Assembly (NCBI GenBank): GCA_963575745.1
Contig: CAUYUJ010014349.1
Location: 732,881-796,880, forward strand
Source of the DNA: Prorocentrum cordatum
Lineage: Eukaryota > Sar > Dinophyceae > Prorocentrales > Prorocentraceae
DNA length: 64,000 bases
Direction of reading: 5' to 3'
Below the pieces are notes generated by a model that saw only the letters and a program-made list of their open reading frames with translations, did no database searches and was not told the DNA's origin. A program made the translations under genes and the position numbers. This document shows positions 41,067 through 51,935 of the stretch, one piece after another. Position 1 is the stretch's first letter; every line of letters starts with the position of its first letter.

Positions 41067-42506
41067 CAGGGGGCTGGGGGGCCAGCCCAAACATTAACGG
41101 CTATGTCATGGAATGTGGCGGGTTTGGCGGAAGCGCAGATCGAGCCGTGGCTGCAGCAACTCTTGCTCGATCGTTGGGATGTTCAGCTGTTGCAGGAGAG
41201 TTTCACGAAGCTGGGGGGTGTCGACAAGGGGGCGCATGTGCTCTTCACCCCACCAGTACTTTGTGGAGGACTTCGGTGCCCAGCTGTCTTGGTCCACAGG
41301 CGGCTGGCCGGGGATGTGCAAACACTGGGGGGGGAGGTCGTTGGGTCGCGGTGGAGTTCAAGAAGACGTCGATCTTCATCTCAGCGCACCTCCCGCACAA
41401 GAGAGACAAATCCGAGAAGTCCAGCGAGGTTCTGCAGGAGATTCAAGATTTCGCCGTCTGTGCACCCCAAGCATCAAGTGATCTGCGGGGAGGATTTCAA
41501 TGCCAAGCTCAACGGCACCACCGACGATTACCACGTTGGGGAGCAGATACCACAGGCTGTTTTGACAACGGGGGAGCAGGCCAGGGCGCAGGCGGCGCAG
41601 GCGTTCGTGGCCGAGACGGGCATGATCGTGGCGAATGCCTGGATGGAGGCGCAGGAGGAGTCGGAACTCTTCACACGCCGTAACTGGGACGATTCAGGAG
41701 GGGCTCAGATCGATTTCATTATGGTTCCGAGTACTGTGCGCATGGGATCGGTGTGGGTGCAGGAGCAGAGATGGTTCGCTTCGGACCGCGCTTTTGTATT
41801 TTGCACACGGACGCAGCAGCAAGGAGCGGATGGCGCCATCATGCCCCAGCGCCCCCGTTGCATCAAGAACTGGAGGCCGGCCTCCACTTGGGCCGAGGCG
41901 GTGGCGGAGAACGCGACGCAGTGGCACGACTGGGAGACGACGGCGACGGCTCCCAGACAAGTTGCGACGGAACACCAACAGAAGGTCCCGAAGGCGGAGG
42001 ACCTCGAGCTGATGGCCCTGCTCCGGCTACGCGAGGAGAAGAGCGGGAACACGCAGGAGCTAAATAAGATCAGCCGCAGTATCTGGCGCCGGAGGCGGGC
42101 GCTCCGGCGAGAGAAGCATCTGGAACGCTTCGAGGCGGACGCGGAGGCTGGCAGGGCGCCCCGAGCCTCGCCAGCGAAGCGTTACAACTGGACAAAGATC
42201 GCTGGGGCCCGGGACCCAAAGTCATGCTCACGGAGTTCTACTCGGACTTGCACGGGCTACCGGAGGACGGGCGGCAGCACGCGAATGAAGAAAGGGAACA
42301 TTGGATGTGTGTGTGTGGTGAGACTTGCAAGTGGACGTGCGCAACCCATTGGTCAACCGGGCAAAGCTGGACAAAGCGTTGCTCAAGCGCAAAGGGGGGG
42401 AGAGCAGTCCAGACGGCATCATTGCGGAGTTTCCCACGGCATTGCCAGCCGAGTGCAGAGACGAGTTGAGGACAAACCAGGTTCGCAGATGGAGAACACT
42501 AGAGTT
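41067..42506 (+). pseudogene. Retrotransposon endonuclease (APE type) and pre-RT region, frameshifted
   Basis: MSWNVAGLAEAQIEPWLQQL opens the endonuclease/exonuclease/phosphatase fold with its conserved Asn. GEDFNAKLN (about 41487-41513) is the G-D-F-N motif, and AQIDFIMVP (about 41705) matches the conserved QIDYI block. Between them the good reading moves to another frame (WVAVEFKKTSIFISAHLPHK, about 41338-41450) and back, so two compensating indels are present. Near 42215 the frame moves again (VMLTEFYSDLHGLPEDGRQ) and once more before LKRKGGESSPDGIIAEFPTA, the usual pre-RT G-PDGI motif. The last intact codons before 42507 are ACA CTA GAG. Confidence 0.8.
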
Positions 42507-42784
42507 GCAATGATACCATTTCGTTGTTGATTGTAACAGAGACTCATTGAATATTTTTTGTTTTTGAATTTTGTTACATCGCAGATCCCACGCGCTTCGT
42601 GGCCCCATATGGACCTCCGCCCAAGGCCCCAGCGGGCGTGCCGCGCCGTGCAGCGCGCCGCCCTATGCTTAGAGATTTCTTACAGATACGAGGCGGATTC
42701 AGCGAAAACGTCCAGCTCGTCTTCTCGCGCCTCGAAGACGCTTCCCGTCGTCCGCCAACGCCCGTCCGAGTCGCAGCCTGGAGC

Positions 42785-42849
<65 letters not shown>

Positions 42850-44635
42850 TGAATATATAGATATTCCTACACACATACATATACATATACATAGACATAT
42901 ACATATATAGACATATATATATATATGTGTGTAGAGGTTTTTCCTCAAGAAAAACGGTCCACGCTCCTCTTTCCTCGCACGCGCTTCCCGTCGACCCTAG
43001 TCCCGAGGCCCATCGACCCTAGATTCGATGCCCGAGACCCCAGACCTTTGGAATGAGATTCGTGGCCCTAGGCCCTAAAGCTTTAGACAGTGGACCCGAG
43101 ACCTTCTAGACCTTAGACCCGACGCCCTAGACCCTAGACCATATACCCTAGACCCCAGGCCATAGGACCCTAGGCCCTAGACCGGAGGCGGTAAACCCTA
43201 GGGACCCAAGACCTTCGACCTCAGACATTGGAGCGTACATTGACATTTCCGGAAGGCGCCCTGCGAGGCGCCGCCAGGGACCCTGGCGCCCGGGGGCGCC
43301 CCGGGCAATGGGGGCGCCCCGCGAGAACCCCCCCGGGTACTGCGAATCTGCCCTAGCTGTTTTTGGGGCCTTCCCGGAAGTTTTGATGTATGTGTTTTTT
43401 TTGGAACTTGTTTTGAGTTTTGTTTTGGAACTTTGTTGGGACCCCGTTGTTTCTTTAATTGGTATGGTGTCTTGTTTTGGAACCTTGTTTGAATTGTGTT
43501 GAACTTTTTTGAACTTGTTTTGAACTTCCTTTGGACTTTGAACGTTTTTTTTTTATTGTTTTGGATTTTTTTTGAACCTTGAATTTGTTGGAACTTTATG
43601 GGGATTTGTGTGAACTTGCTTGGGTTTTTTATTAATCAAAAAACGAAACATTGTTTGAACTTGTTCTTGAATTTGTTTGAACTTTTCTTGAACTTTTTGT
43701 TGGACTTCATTTTGAACAGCGGTGGTAAACTTTACTGGTCCCCGGGGGGTCTCCGGATTTCGCCGCGGAATATCAAAGCCCCGCCGGCGGGGGGCCTTTC
43801 GCGGTTGCCTTTTTTGGGGGGCGGGGTCCCGCGGGGGAGTGCGATTCCCGCGGCGTGCGGCAGGGCCCCGGCCCTGTGCCGCGCACCTTACATTGGGGCG
43901 TGGACTTCGGGCATAGGGCATAGGGTCTGGGGCGCGGCGCCTAGGGTCCAGGGGCCAGGGCGGCCAGGGGTCTCAGGTTTGGCTTGGGCCCCAGGACCCC
44001 AGGCCTGCAGCCTCTGGCGTAAGGCATCGATGCCGCGGCCAAGGAATTCGGGCCTTGGCCCATGGACCCAGGCCATGGGTCCGAAGGCTCCGAGCCGTGG
44101 GCCCAGGGTCTAGGGTCTGGGGGCTGAGGCGCGGCGTCCAGGGTTCAGCGGCTTGGGGCCCTGGGTGTGGTTTGGGCTTCAGGGACTTGGCCCTACTGCC
44201 TCGGGCTTCAGGCGTCGTGGCTCAGGTGTACGCCGTCGGGCTTGCGCCCAAGGGCCTCGGCGCTAGGCCTTGAGGCTTAGTGCTTCGTGTAGGCCCCAGG
44301 GTCTACGGTGTAGGGTTTTGGGCAGAGGGCTTAGAAATTCAACGCTTTATACGTGGGGCAAGAGGTCAAGGGCTTAGGGTTTTTGGCTTGAAGCGCAAGG
44401 CCCGCGACGCTTTCGCCAGATCGTCGAGCTTCATCGCAGCGCAAGCGTGAACCCTGGGCGCGCGTGGCGGGTGTCCCTGAGAATGGTCGCCGCGAAGGCG
44501 AACTGGTGAGGGAGTCAGAATCGGCGCCGTTGGTTTTGATTTGCTTTGGAAGTTTATTTGAACTCCTCGGCAAACTTCATTTGAACTTTGAACAAAAACA
44601 GCAAAAGGCTCACTTTGCCTGGGCCCCAGCATTGC
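42507..44635. mobile_element. 2.1 kb insertion splitting the retrotransposon, with target-site duplication
   Basis: The word AACACTAGAGTT stands at 42495-42506 and again at 44636-44647. The insert begins GCAATG and ends CATTGC, a short terminal inverted repeat. Inside are a (TA)n run (42787-42846), degenerate CCCTAGAC-type words (42990-43225), an AT-rich stretch of TTGAACTT words (43380-43720), and degenerate GGGTCTAGGG-type words in opposite orientation (43905-44370). No transposase frame was found. Removing it with one duplication copy restores the retrotransposon frame. Confidence 0.8.
42787..42846. repeat. (TA)n microsatellite
   Basis: About 30 pure TA dinucleotides within the insertion. 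Confidence 0.97.
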
Positions 44636-46051
44636 AACACTAGAGTTCCCCACGGAATGGACCAGATCGATGAGGACATTGGCGCCCAAGGAGATTGGTG
44701 CTACCACCTTGGCCACGTTCAGACCCATCGCAGGCTTGTGTGCGATGCGCACGCTGCTCGGCTACATTTGGATGCTGTCGCTGCCAGCGTTGACTTTCGC
44801 ATCGGTGCAGACAACGTTCATACTTGACAGACGCGCGGATACCGGAGTCTTCATTTTGAACAGAGCGGCAGAGCTGGCCAGCGAATGGTGGCAGCCGCAG
44901 ATCACGGCACAATTCGACCTGAAGAAGGCCTTCGACCATGTCGACCACCGTACCGCTTTCAAGGCCATGAAGCTCCAAGGGATGGGGCTCTCCGAGATCG
45001 CGCTGATTGCGGCGATCTGGCACCAAAATTCCGCGCGGGTCAATCTTGGGCACGTCGCTTCGGACGAGGTCGGGATGGACAGGGGCCTCCCGCAATGCGC
45101 TCCGGAGCTTCCGCTGATCTTCACGATGATCATGGAGATGGTGACCTGGAAGCTGGAGCCCCATTGGAAGGCTCAGGGCAAGGGTTTCGGCATGGACGGC
45201 TTCTTCCTGTCCTGCGTCTGCTACGCGGACGACATTGTACTCGCGGCGACGCCCGTGGAACACATGGAGGAGATGATCGCGGATGTGGTGGCCAAGCTCA
45301 AGGAGAGTGGTCTTGGCGCAGGGCCGGAGAAGACGCACTGGACCAGCACCCCGCCCAGAGCCGGCCAGCAGCTGCACGCGATGGGCGAGACGGTGGTCTG
45401 GGAGGACAGCCGCACCTCTGCGGGCGCGGTGATCGACCTCAAGGGTACATCTGGCCCGGCAATCACACGCCGGGACGCTCAGGCAAACAAAGTTTCCCAC
45501 AAGTAAAGATCGATTTTATTTTGTGGCTGGATCCCGAAAGAGCGCCGCATAGGGCTGCAGCGTTTCTCTGGAGCTCAAGCACCTGGACGCCGACGCGGAG
45601 CCATTGGAATCACATCGCAAGCTGGAGCGCAAGGCAAGCGGCCAAGGCGCTGAGATTCCGCAGGGCGCCGTGGCAGTTGATCGACCAGTGGTGGCGGCTC
45701 TTCCACAAGATGGGGCACAGGGCGATCGACAGGTATCGCGTCGATCTTGTGCAGCAGTGCCGCCAGAGAATCCACAGCTGGGCGGGTCATGTTGCTAGGC
45801 TGCCACCGGACGAGCCTGCCGCTAGGGTTCCCCGCTGCCGCGGCATGCAGTGGTGGGGGTGGCGGCAGGCGCAGCACGCAGCCACGAAAGACAAATGGTC
45901 TGGGCCGCATCCCCAGCGCTTCAAGATCAGGCGCTGGGAAGAGCAGATCTCGGACGTCTACGGCGCGAAGGCTTCTTTGATAACGTCTGCGCGAACACCG
46001 GCTGGCTCGCCAGGGCGCTCGACCGGACGGGCTGGAAAAAACTCGAACTGA
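44636..46051 (+). pseudogene. Retrotransposon reverse transcriptase and C-terminal domain, frameshifted
   Basis: Reads LEFPTEWTRS and FRPIAGL (RT fingers). Motif A is FDLKKAFDHVDH (about 44911-44946), with its catalytic Asp. GMDRGLPQCAPELPLIF is the motif B region and CYADDIVLAAT (about 45217-45249) is motif C with both Asp. VIDLKGTSGPAI follows. The frame ends at TAA 45504-45506, but homology goes on in another frame (FLWSSSTWTPTRSHWNHIAS, HSWAGHVARLPPDEPAARVP, FKIRRWEEQISDVYG) to TGA 46051, so one frameshift lies near 45490-45510. RT motifs are intact, so decay is recent or the element moves in trans. It is the downstream half of the element split at 42507. Confidence 0.9.
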
Positions 46052-46136
46052 CCTTGGGCCGGCGGCCGGCGGCGAGGTCAGAAGACATGGGGGGGTGGCG
46101 CAGCCCCGCTGGGGGCTCTCGGCAGGCGTCCGAAGA

Positions 46137-46303
46137 AGAGTGGGAGAGAGAGAGAGAGAGAGCGAGAAAGAGAGAGAGAGAGAGACATAGACGGAGACAG
46201 AGACATAAAGAGAGAGAGAGAGAGAGAAAAAAAAGGATGGACGGGAGGAGGAGGAGGAGGAGGAGGAGGAGGAGGAGGAGGAAGAGGAGGAGGAGGAGGG
46301 GGG
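46137..46303. repeat. (GA)n then (GGA)n microsatellites
   Basis: GA dinucleotides to about 46230, an A run, then GGA trinucleotides. This lies just after the end of retrotransposon homology. Confidence 0.95.
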
Positions 46304-46316
46304 GTGGGGAGGAGGT

Positions 46317-47110
46317 CTATGGAGACTCTCGGGGGCTCCTGGGGGCATCTGAGGGGCCTCTTGGCCTTCGGAGGCGGCATTGGGGGCCTCACTGGGCGAT
46401 CGTGGGGCCTTCTTCGGATATTTGTTTGGGGCCGTCTTGGAGGCATCTGGTTAGTCTTGGGGCCGCCTTGCGGGTCTCTTGGGGCCCCATTGGCCCGCAT
46501 TGGGACCCCGTTACGGGTTTTTTCAGGGTCGTCTTCGATTTTCTGTTGGTTTCTTCTGGGCTCTTGAGGGCTTCTTGAGGGCTGCCCGGAGGGCCCTTGG
46601 AGCCGTCTTGAGAGCCCCTTGAGCCGTCTTGGGGTCATCGTGGGGGGCCATCCTGGGCTCTCTTGAGGCCATCTTGGCCGTCTTTGCGACGATTTGGCAC
46701 CGTCTGGAGGCTATCCTGGGCCATCTTGGCGAACTGTGCGATGTTGTTTGACTTTCTCTGGTTTTCCAGTCTGCATGGGTGGCTGGCGGGATGCGTTGAG
46801 ACCTTTTCACTTGCAATGTGTAAGAAGAATGGCCCCAACGAAGGCAAACTACATTGAATCTTGGCACGCCAAGTTCCCCTGGGGCTGCGGATGCCTTTCC
46901 GTCCATCCCGTCACCGTGCTTGGGTCGTGGTTCCCGAGGCCTCCGAGAAGCTTGTCGGAGTTGGCGCCTCGTCTTTTGACGCTTGTCCGTGCTCTTGGAG
47001 GTTGCTGGGGGCGTCCTGCACGTTTTTGGGGGCATCGCGGGTGCTTCCTGGGGGGTCCTGGGGGCCTCTTTGGGGCCTCCTGACGGCATCTTGGCGGTCT
47101 CGCGGGCCCG
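46317..47110. repeat. GGGCCNTCTTGG-type dispersed repeat, copy 2
   Basis: Periodic GGGGCC and TCTTGGGG/TCTTGAGG words surround an AT-richer core at 46730-46860. This is the longest of the three copies. Its Trp/Gly/Leu-rich reading frames are regarded as artefacts. Confidence 0.7.
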
Positions 47111-47267
47111 CTTGGGGGAAAAACGGCTCGACACGTCAGTCCGAGTTTCCACTCTTGGGGCCCCTTTGCGGGCTGGCCCCCGTGTCCTTTGACGCGTTTC
47201 GACGAGATTCAAAGCATAGAACTCGACGGGGCCCGAGGGCACTCCTCCTCTTCGTCCTCCTCTCCTT

Positions 47268-47320
47268 CCCCTCATCCTCCTCCTCTCCCTCCTCCTCCTC
47301 CTCCTCCTCCTCCTCCTCGC
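47268..47320. repeat. (CTC)n microsatellite
   Basis: CTC trinucleotides. The following 47330-47810 is pyrimidine-rich without supportable genes. Confidence 0.95.
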
Positions 47321-47814
47321 AGTGTCCACGGCTCGGTGGCGGATGGTCATCTGCCCCGGACGGGGCACGAGTTTTCGTTAGTGCTCCCATGTGCTCCCTT
47401 TTTACTCTTTCTGCGCCTGCTCTTGCCTCTACTCTTCGTTGTCTGCTCTGGCTACGCTGCCTCGATATCAGATGATATCGGCCGCCACGGTGACCTGTGC
47501 AGGTCGGCGCTCGCTTTGATGCTGTATCGTGCGACTCTCGGGCTGCGCACTCGTCACTCGGCTGTCCTGAGCCGCTTCTCCCCCCCTCCCCCCTTGCCTC
47601 CACCTCCCTCCGTCATTCCTGTCTCATTCGTCATTGCACCCCGCCTCTCCTCCTCCTCCTCCTCCTCGTCCTCCATCCTTCAATCCGCGCCCCCCCTATC
47701 TCCTCACTCTAACCTCCAACACGCCTCCTCCCTCCTCCTTCCCTCTCTCGTTCCTGCTCGCTCGCGACTCCATCCCTTATCACGTACTCGCTCCCTCTCT
47801 TCCTCACTCCCCCT

Positions 47815-47815
<1 letters not shown>

Positions 47816-47845
<30 letters not shown>

Positions 47846-47848
47846 TTC

Positions 47849-47886
<38 letters not shown>

Positions 47887-47895
47887 ACGACGACC
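47816..47895. repeat. (CGC)n then (GAC)n microsatellites
   Basis: A CCG/CGC run switches to CGA/GAC at about 47870. Confidence 0.95.
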
Positions 47896-48199
47896 GTAAT
47901 GACGCCGGGCCGACGCGTCCGGCAACGACCGCCACGACCTGCAGCTGGCTCCGGCGCAGCGTTGCTGCACAAGCGCGTCCGCGGGGGGGGGGGTCGGCCC
48001 GGCGAGCGCCTCCCTGCAGCGATAGGGCGGCCTGCCCCGCGGGGCTCCCTCGCGCCCGCGGCGATATGCTGGCGATGGTGGCGCGCGCCTCGGGCGGCGG
48101 CGGCGGCGATGCATCGGCGATGGTGGCGCTGGCCTTCGTTGATAGGCAAATTCTCGACCACCACTGAATGTAGGACGGGGGAGAAGGGAGGATGAGGAG

Positions 48200-48660
48200 G
48201 TCCTCCTCTTCCTCCTCCGCCTCCTCCTCCTCATCCTGCTCCAACTCCAACTCCTCCTCCTCCTCCTCCTCCGCCTCCCTCCGCTCCTCCCTCCTCCCTC
48301 CTCCCTCCTCCTCTCCTCCCTCCTCCCTCCCTCCTCCCTCCTCCCTCCTCCTCCTCCTCCCCTCCTCCTCCTCCTCCCTCCTCCTCCTCCTGCCTCTCCC
48401 CTTCTCTCTCCTCCTCCTCCTCCTCCCTCCTCCTCCTCCTCCTCCTCCTCCTCCTCCTCCTCCTCCTCCTCCTCCTCCTCCTCCTCCTCCTCCTCCTCCT
48501 CCTACCTCCTCCTCCTCCTCCTCCTCCTCCTCCTCCTCCTCCTCCTCCTCCTCCTCCTCCTCCTCCTGCCTCCTCCTCCTCCTCCTCCTCTCTCCTCCTC
48601 CGTCTCCTCCTCCTCCTCCTCCTCCTCCTCCTCCTCCTCCTCCTCGTTCTCCCCCTCCTC
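48200..48660. repeat. (CTC)n microsatellite
   Basis: Interrupted CTC/CCT runs. The right end belongs to the duplicated block at 48640. Confidence 0.97.
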
Positions 48661-49481
48661 CCTCTCCCACATATGGTAGTGGTGGTGGAACATCGGCCCA
48701 TCATGTGTGTCGGGTCCGGTGCGGGGCCTCGAGGGTGGGCGCGCGGAGAGAGCCCGACGGCGCCGACGCGGCGGCGAGGCATCGGCGTTGTGGCGCGGCC
48801 CTCTGCCCCCGTCTGCTCTCGGACCTCACCTGGAGCTGCCCCCGGTGGCGAGGAGGGCGCGGAGGCGGCCGCTCGTCGCGCCTCGCACGGCGCGGGCCTG
48901 CGGAGCCGGGGGGCCCGCAGTCCCGGGCCTCTGGCGCGTCGTGCGGACACAGCAGGGTGGGAGGTGTGTTCGGCTTCTCTTCGGCCCGCGGGGGCCTCCG
49001 CCGTGCCCCGGAGCCGCAGGTTCAAAGTTGGCGGTGGGTCTGATGGGTTGCACCTCGGCCGCAGTCTCCCCCGCGCGCGCCAACTTTGAGTTTGGGGGGC
49101 AGGGGGGGTGTTCACCAATTGTTTCCCTCTACCGAAGCACTGCTCGGGATAGAGAGCCGGTCCCCGTGAAGGGGTCGACACCTCCTGGGATTGTGGGCGA
49201 CGATCAACGGAGAGGAAACATGTTGCCGAATAATTTCCAGGTGTCTAAAAGCGTGTTCAACACGTCCAAAATATGAAAACAAACCATGCTTCAGACATTT
49301 GTTGCATTGTTTTCTTACAGTTCCAACACATGTTTCATTCAATGATAGGATTGTTAGGGTGTCCATTGACATGACATCCACAACTCTGGGGTTTCACGGT
49401 GTGAAATACTTACGACGTCGGAGGTCTGGGATCAGTTGAAATCTTCGCAAGCGAGACTTTATGGCAAGACCACGGCGACGG
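48640..49481 (+). repeat. Large tandem duplication, copy 1
   Basis: At least 842 bases recur at 49768-50609 at an offset of 1,128 with only three substitutions noticed (within 49290-49375). The left part is GC-rich. The right part (49180-49425) is AT-richer and also matches 62385-62470 and 63510-63600. Copies are separated by (CTC)n. Reading frames inside are identical in both copies and not convincing as genes. Confidence 0.95.
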
Positions 49482-49488
49482 GATCCCT

Positions 49489-49790
49489 CCTCCTCCTCCT
49501 CCTCCTCCTCCTCCTCCTCCTCCTCCTCCTCCCTCTCCTCCTCCTCCTCCTCCTCCTCCTCCTCCAAACCTGCTGCGCAGCGGAGTCCACTCCACTCCAC
49601 TCCACTCCCTCCTCCTCCTCCTCCTCCCTCCTCCTCCTCCTCCCTCCTCCTCCTCCTCCTCCTCCTCCTCCTCCTCCTCCTCCTCCTCCTCCTCCTCCTC
49701 CTCCTCCTGCCTCCTCCTCCTCCTCCTCCTCCTCCTCCTCCTCCTCCTCCTCCTCCTCCTCCTCCTCCTCCTCGTTCTCCCCCTCCTCCC
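49489..49790. repeat. (CTC)n microsatellite between the duplicated blocks
   Basis: CTC runs are interrupted near 49565-49610 by AACCTGCTGCGCAGCGG and a (CCACT)n stretch. Confidence 0.97.
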
Positions 49791-50609
49791 TCTCCCACAT
49801 ATGGTAGTGGTGGTGGAACATCGGCCCATCATGTGTGTCGGGTCCGGTGCGGGGCCTCGAGGGTGGGCGCGCGGAGAGAGCCCGACGGCGCCGACGCGGC
49901 GGCGAGGCATCGGCGTTGTGGCGCGGCCCTCTGCCCCCGTCTGCTCTCGGACCTCACCTGGAGCTGCCCCCGGTGGCGAGGAGGGCGCGGAGGCGGCCGC
50001 TCGTCGCGCCTCGCACGGCGCGGGCCTGCGGAGCCGGGGGGCCCGCAGTCCCGGGCCTCTGGCGCGTCGTGCGGACACAGCAGGGTGGGAGGTGTGTTCG
50101 GCTTCTCTTCGGCCCGCGGGGGCCTCCGCCGTGCCCCGGAGCCGCAGGTTCAAAGTTGGCGGTGGGTCTGATGGGTTGCACCTCGGCCGCAGTCTCCCCC
50201 GCGCGCGCCAACTTTGAGTTTGGGGGGCAGGGGGGGTGTTCACCAATTGTTTCCCTCTACCGAAGCACTGCTCGGGATAGAGAGCCGGTCCCCGTGAAGG
50301 GGTCGACACCTCCTGGGATTGTGGGCGACGATCAACGGAGAGGAAACATGTTGCCGAATAATTTCCAGGTGTCTAAAAGCGTGTTCAACACGTCCAAAAT
50401 ATGAAAACAAACCATGTTTCAGACATTTGTTGAATTGTTTTCTTACAGTTCCAACACATGTTTCATTCAATGATAGGATTGTTAGGGTGTCCATTGTCAT
50501 GACATCCACAACTCTGGGGTTTCACGGTGTGAAATACTTACGACGTCGGAGGTCTGGGATCAGTTGAAATCTTCGCAAGCGAGACTTTATGGCAAGACCA
50601 CGGCGACGG
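49768..50609 (+). repeat. Large tandem duplication, copy 2
   Basis: Identical order to copy 1. After CGGCGACGG the two copies diverge: copy 1 enters (CTC)n and copy 2 enters a short GGC/GAC run. 50610-51174 shows no supportable gene. Confidence 0.95.
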
Positions 50610-51174
50610 CGGCGGCGGCGACGACAGTGGCGACGACGAAGACGCCTTCACATTTCACTAGCAGCAATATTCAGGGGTTTCGGGGGGACAGGTTAAGGGG
50701 GGGATGCATCGACCCCCATTCGCCCATTCACCCCCGATATGGACCTGAAAGCCCACCCCTCCCAGGAACCTGCGGTTTCGCTATCGAGGGCTTTTATCGT
50801 CTATCGGCGGCCTGGATCGCAGATTCCAGTTGACGTCTGCCTCCCCGGAGCCGCCCCCCCAGATCGTTCTCCCTCAGATAGTCAGGAGGGTGAAACATCA
50901 CGCAGACAGAAGTAGCCGTCGATTCCCCAGGAAATATGGGACAGATGTGAAGTGGAGGGGAAGGCGATCATCCAGAAAATATCGAGGGTATAGTGAATGT
51001 TGGGATTCGGGTATACTCATTTGTGTGACCCTCTGGGCCCCCTCAGATGCCACTGGCCGTTGGAGCCTCGAGGCGGGGGGGCTCCTGGTGCGTTCGCCCT
51101 GCTGGGCCGCGCACTGGGAGAGATCCGGGGTGAAGAGCGCGGAGGGCGGGACGGGCGCCATCCTTCGTTGGTGA

Positions 51175-51328
51175 AGTCGGACATGTCCCTCTACAGTAGG
51201 AGTGTTCAAAGATTGTCCAGACATAGTCTGGGGACGATTTTCGAACTGTTTTTGAATAGTTTTGAATTCGTTTTGACTCTTTATTATTTGTCTTGAAAGA
51301 TCCGCCTGTAGGAGGACATGCCCGACCT
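51175..51328. mobile_element. MITE family CTCTACAGG/CCTGTAG, copy 3
   Basis: Ends AGTCGGACATGTCCCTCTAC and CCTGTAGGAGGACATGCCCG, about 22 bases of inverted complementarity. No clear flanking duplication was seen. Confidence 0.85.
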
Positions 51329-51435
51329 AATTCCTGGGCGTCGACGGAGAGCCGTTGGCGCTTCGCAAGTGCGACGCGAGGGCGAGGCTCTGCTTGCCCT
51401 CGCCGCGTCGCCAGGAGGGTGGACTGGCCCTTCGC

Positions 51436-51935
51436 AGAGGGAGGAGGAGGGGGAGGAGGAGGAGGAGGAGAGAGAGGAGGAGGAGGAGGAGGAGGAGGAG
51501 GAGGAGGAGGAGGAGGAGGAGGAGGAGGAGGAGGAGGAGGAGGAGGAGGAGGATGGGGAAGAGGAGGAGGAGAGGAGGGGAGGAGGAGGAGGAGGAGGAG
51601 GAGGAGGAGGAGAGGAGGAGAGCAGCAGCAGCATCAGGAGGGGTAGGAGGAGGAGGAGGAGGAGGAGGAGGAGGAGGAGGAGGAGGAGGCGGAGGAGGAG
51701 CAGCAGCATCAGGAGGGGTAGGAGGAGGAGGAGGAGGAGGAGGAGGAAGGAGGAGGAGGAGGAGGAGGAGAAGGAGGAGGAGGAGGAGGAGGAGGAGGGA
51801 GGCGGCGGGGGAGGAGGAGGAGGAGGAGGAGGAGGAGGAGGAGGAGGAGGAGGAGGAGGACGAGGAGGAGGAGGAGGAGGAGGACGAGGACGAGGAGGAG
51901 GAGGAGGAGGAGGAGGAGGAGGAGGAGGATGGGGA
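51436..51935. repeat. (GGA)n microsatellite
   Basis: GGA/GAG runs with two AGCAGCAGCATCAGGAGGGG interruptions about 80 bases apart, showing internal duplication. 51940-52780 holds no supportable gene. Confidence 0.97.

Larger units (their letters stand above)
40386..46051 (+). mobile_element. Non-LTR retrotransposon, interrupted and frameshifted
   Basis: The order coiled coil, apurinic-type endonuclease, reverse transcriptase and C-terminal HSWAGHVARL domain is that of LINE-like elements with an APE endonuclease. The element carries one in-frame stop (41064), several frameshifts, and an insertion of 2,129 bases at 42507. No poly(A) end is visible; after 46051 the sequence passes into (GA)n. 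Confidence 0.9.

Noticed and set aside
42990-43225. True telomere
   Set aside because: Words are degenerate, internal, and lie in an insertion flanked by a target-site duplication; the opposite-orientation array follows within 1.2 kb.
48707-49276. 189-codon frame identical in both copies of the tandem duplication
   Set aside because: Identity reflects recent duplication of the DNA, not protein conservation, and the composition is not protein-like.
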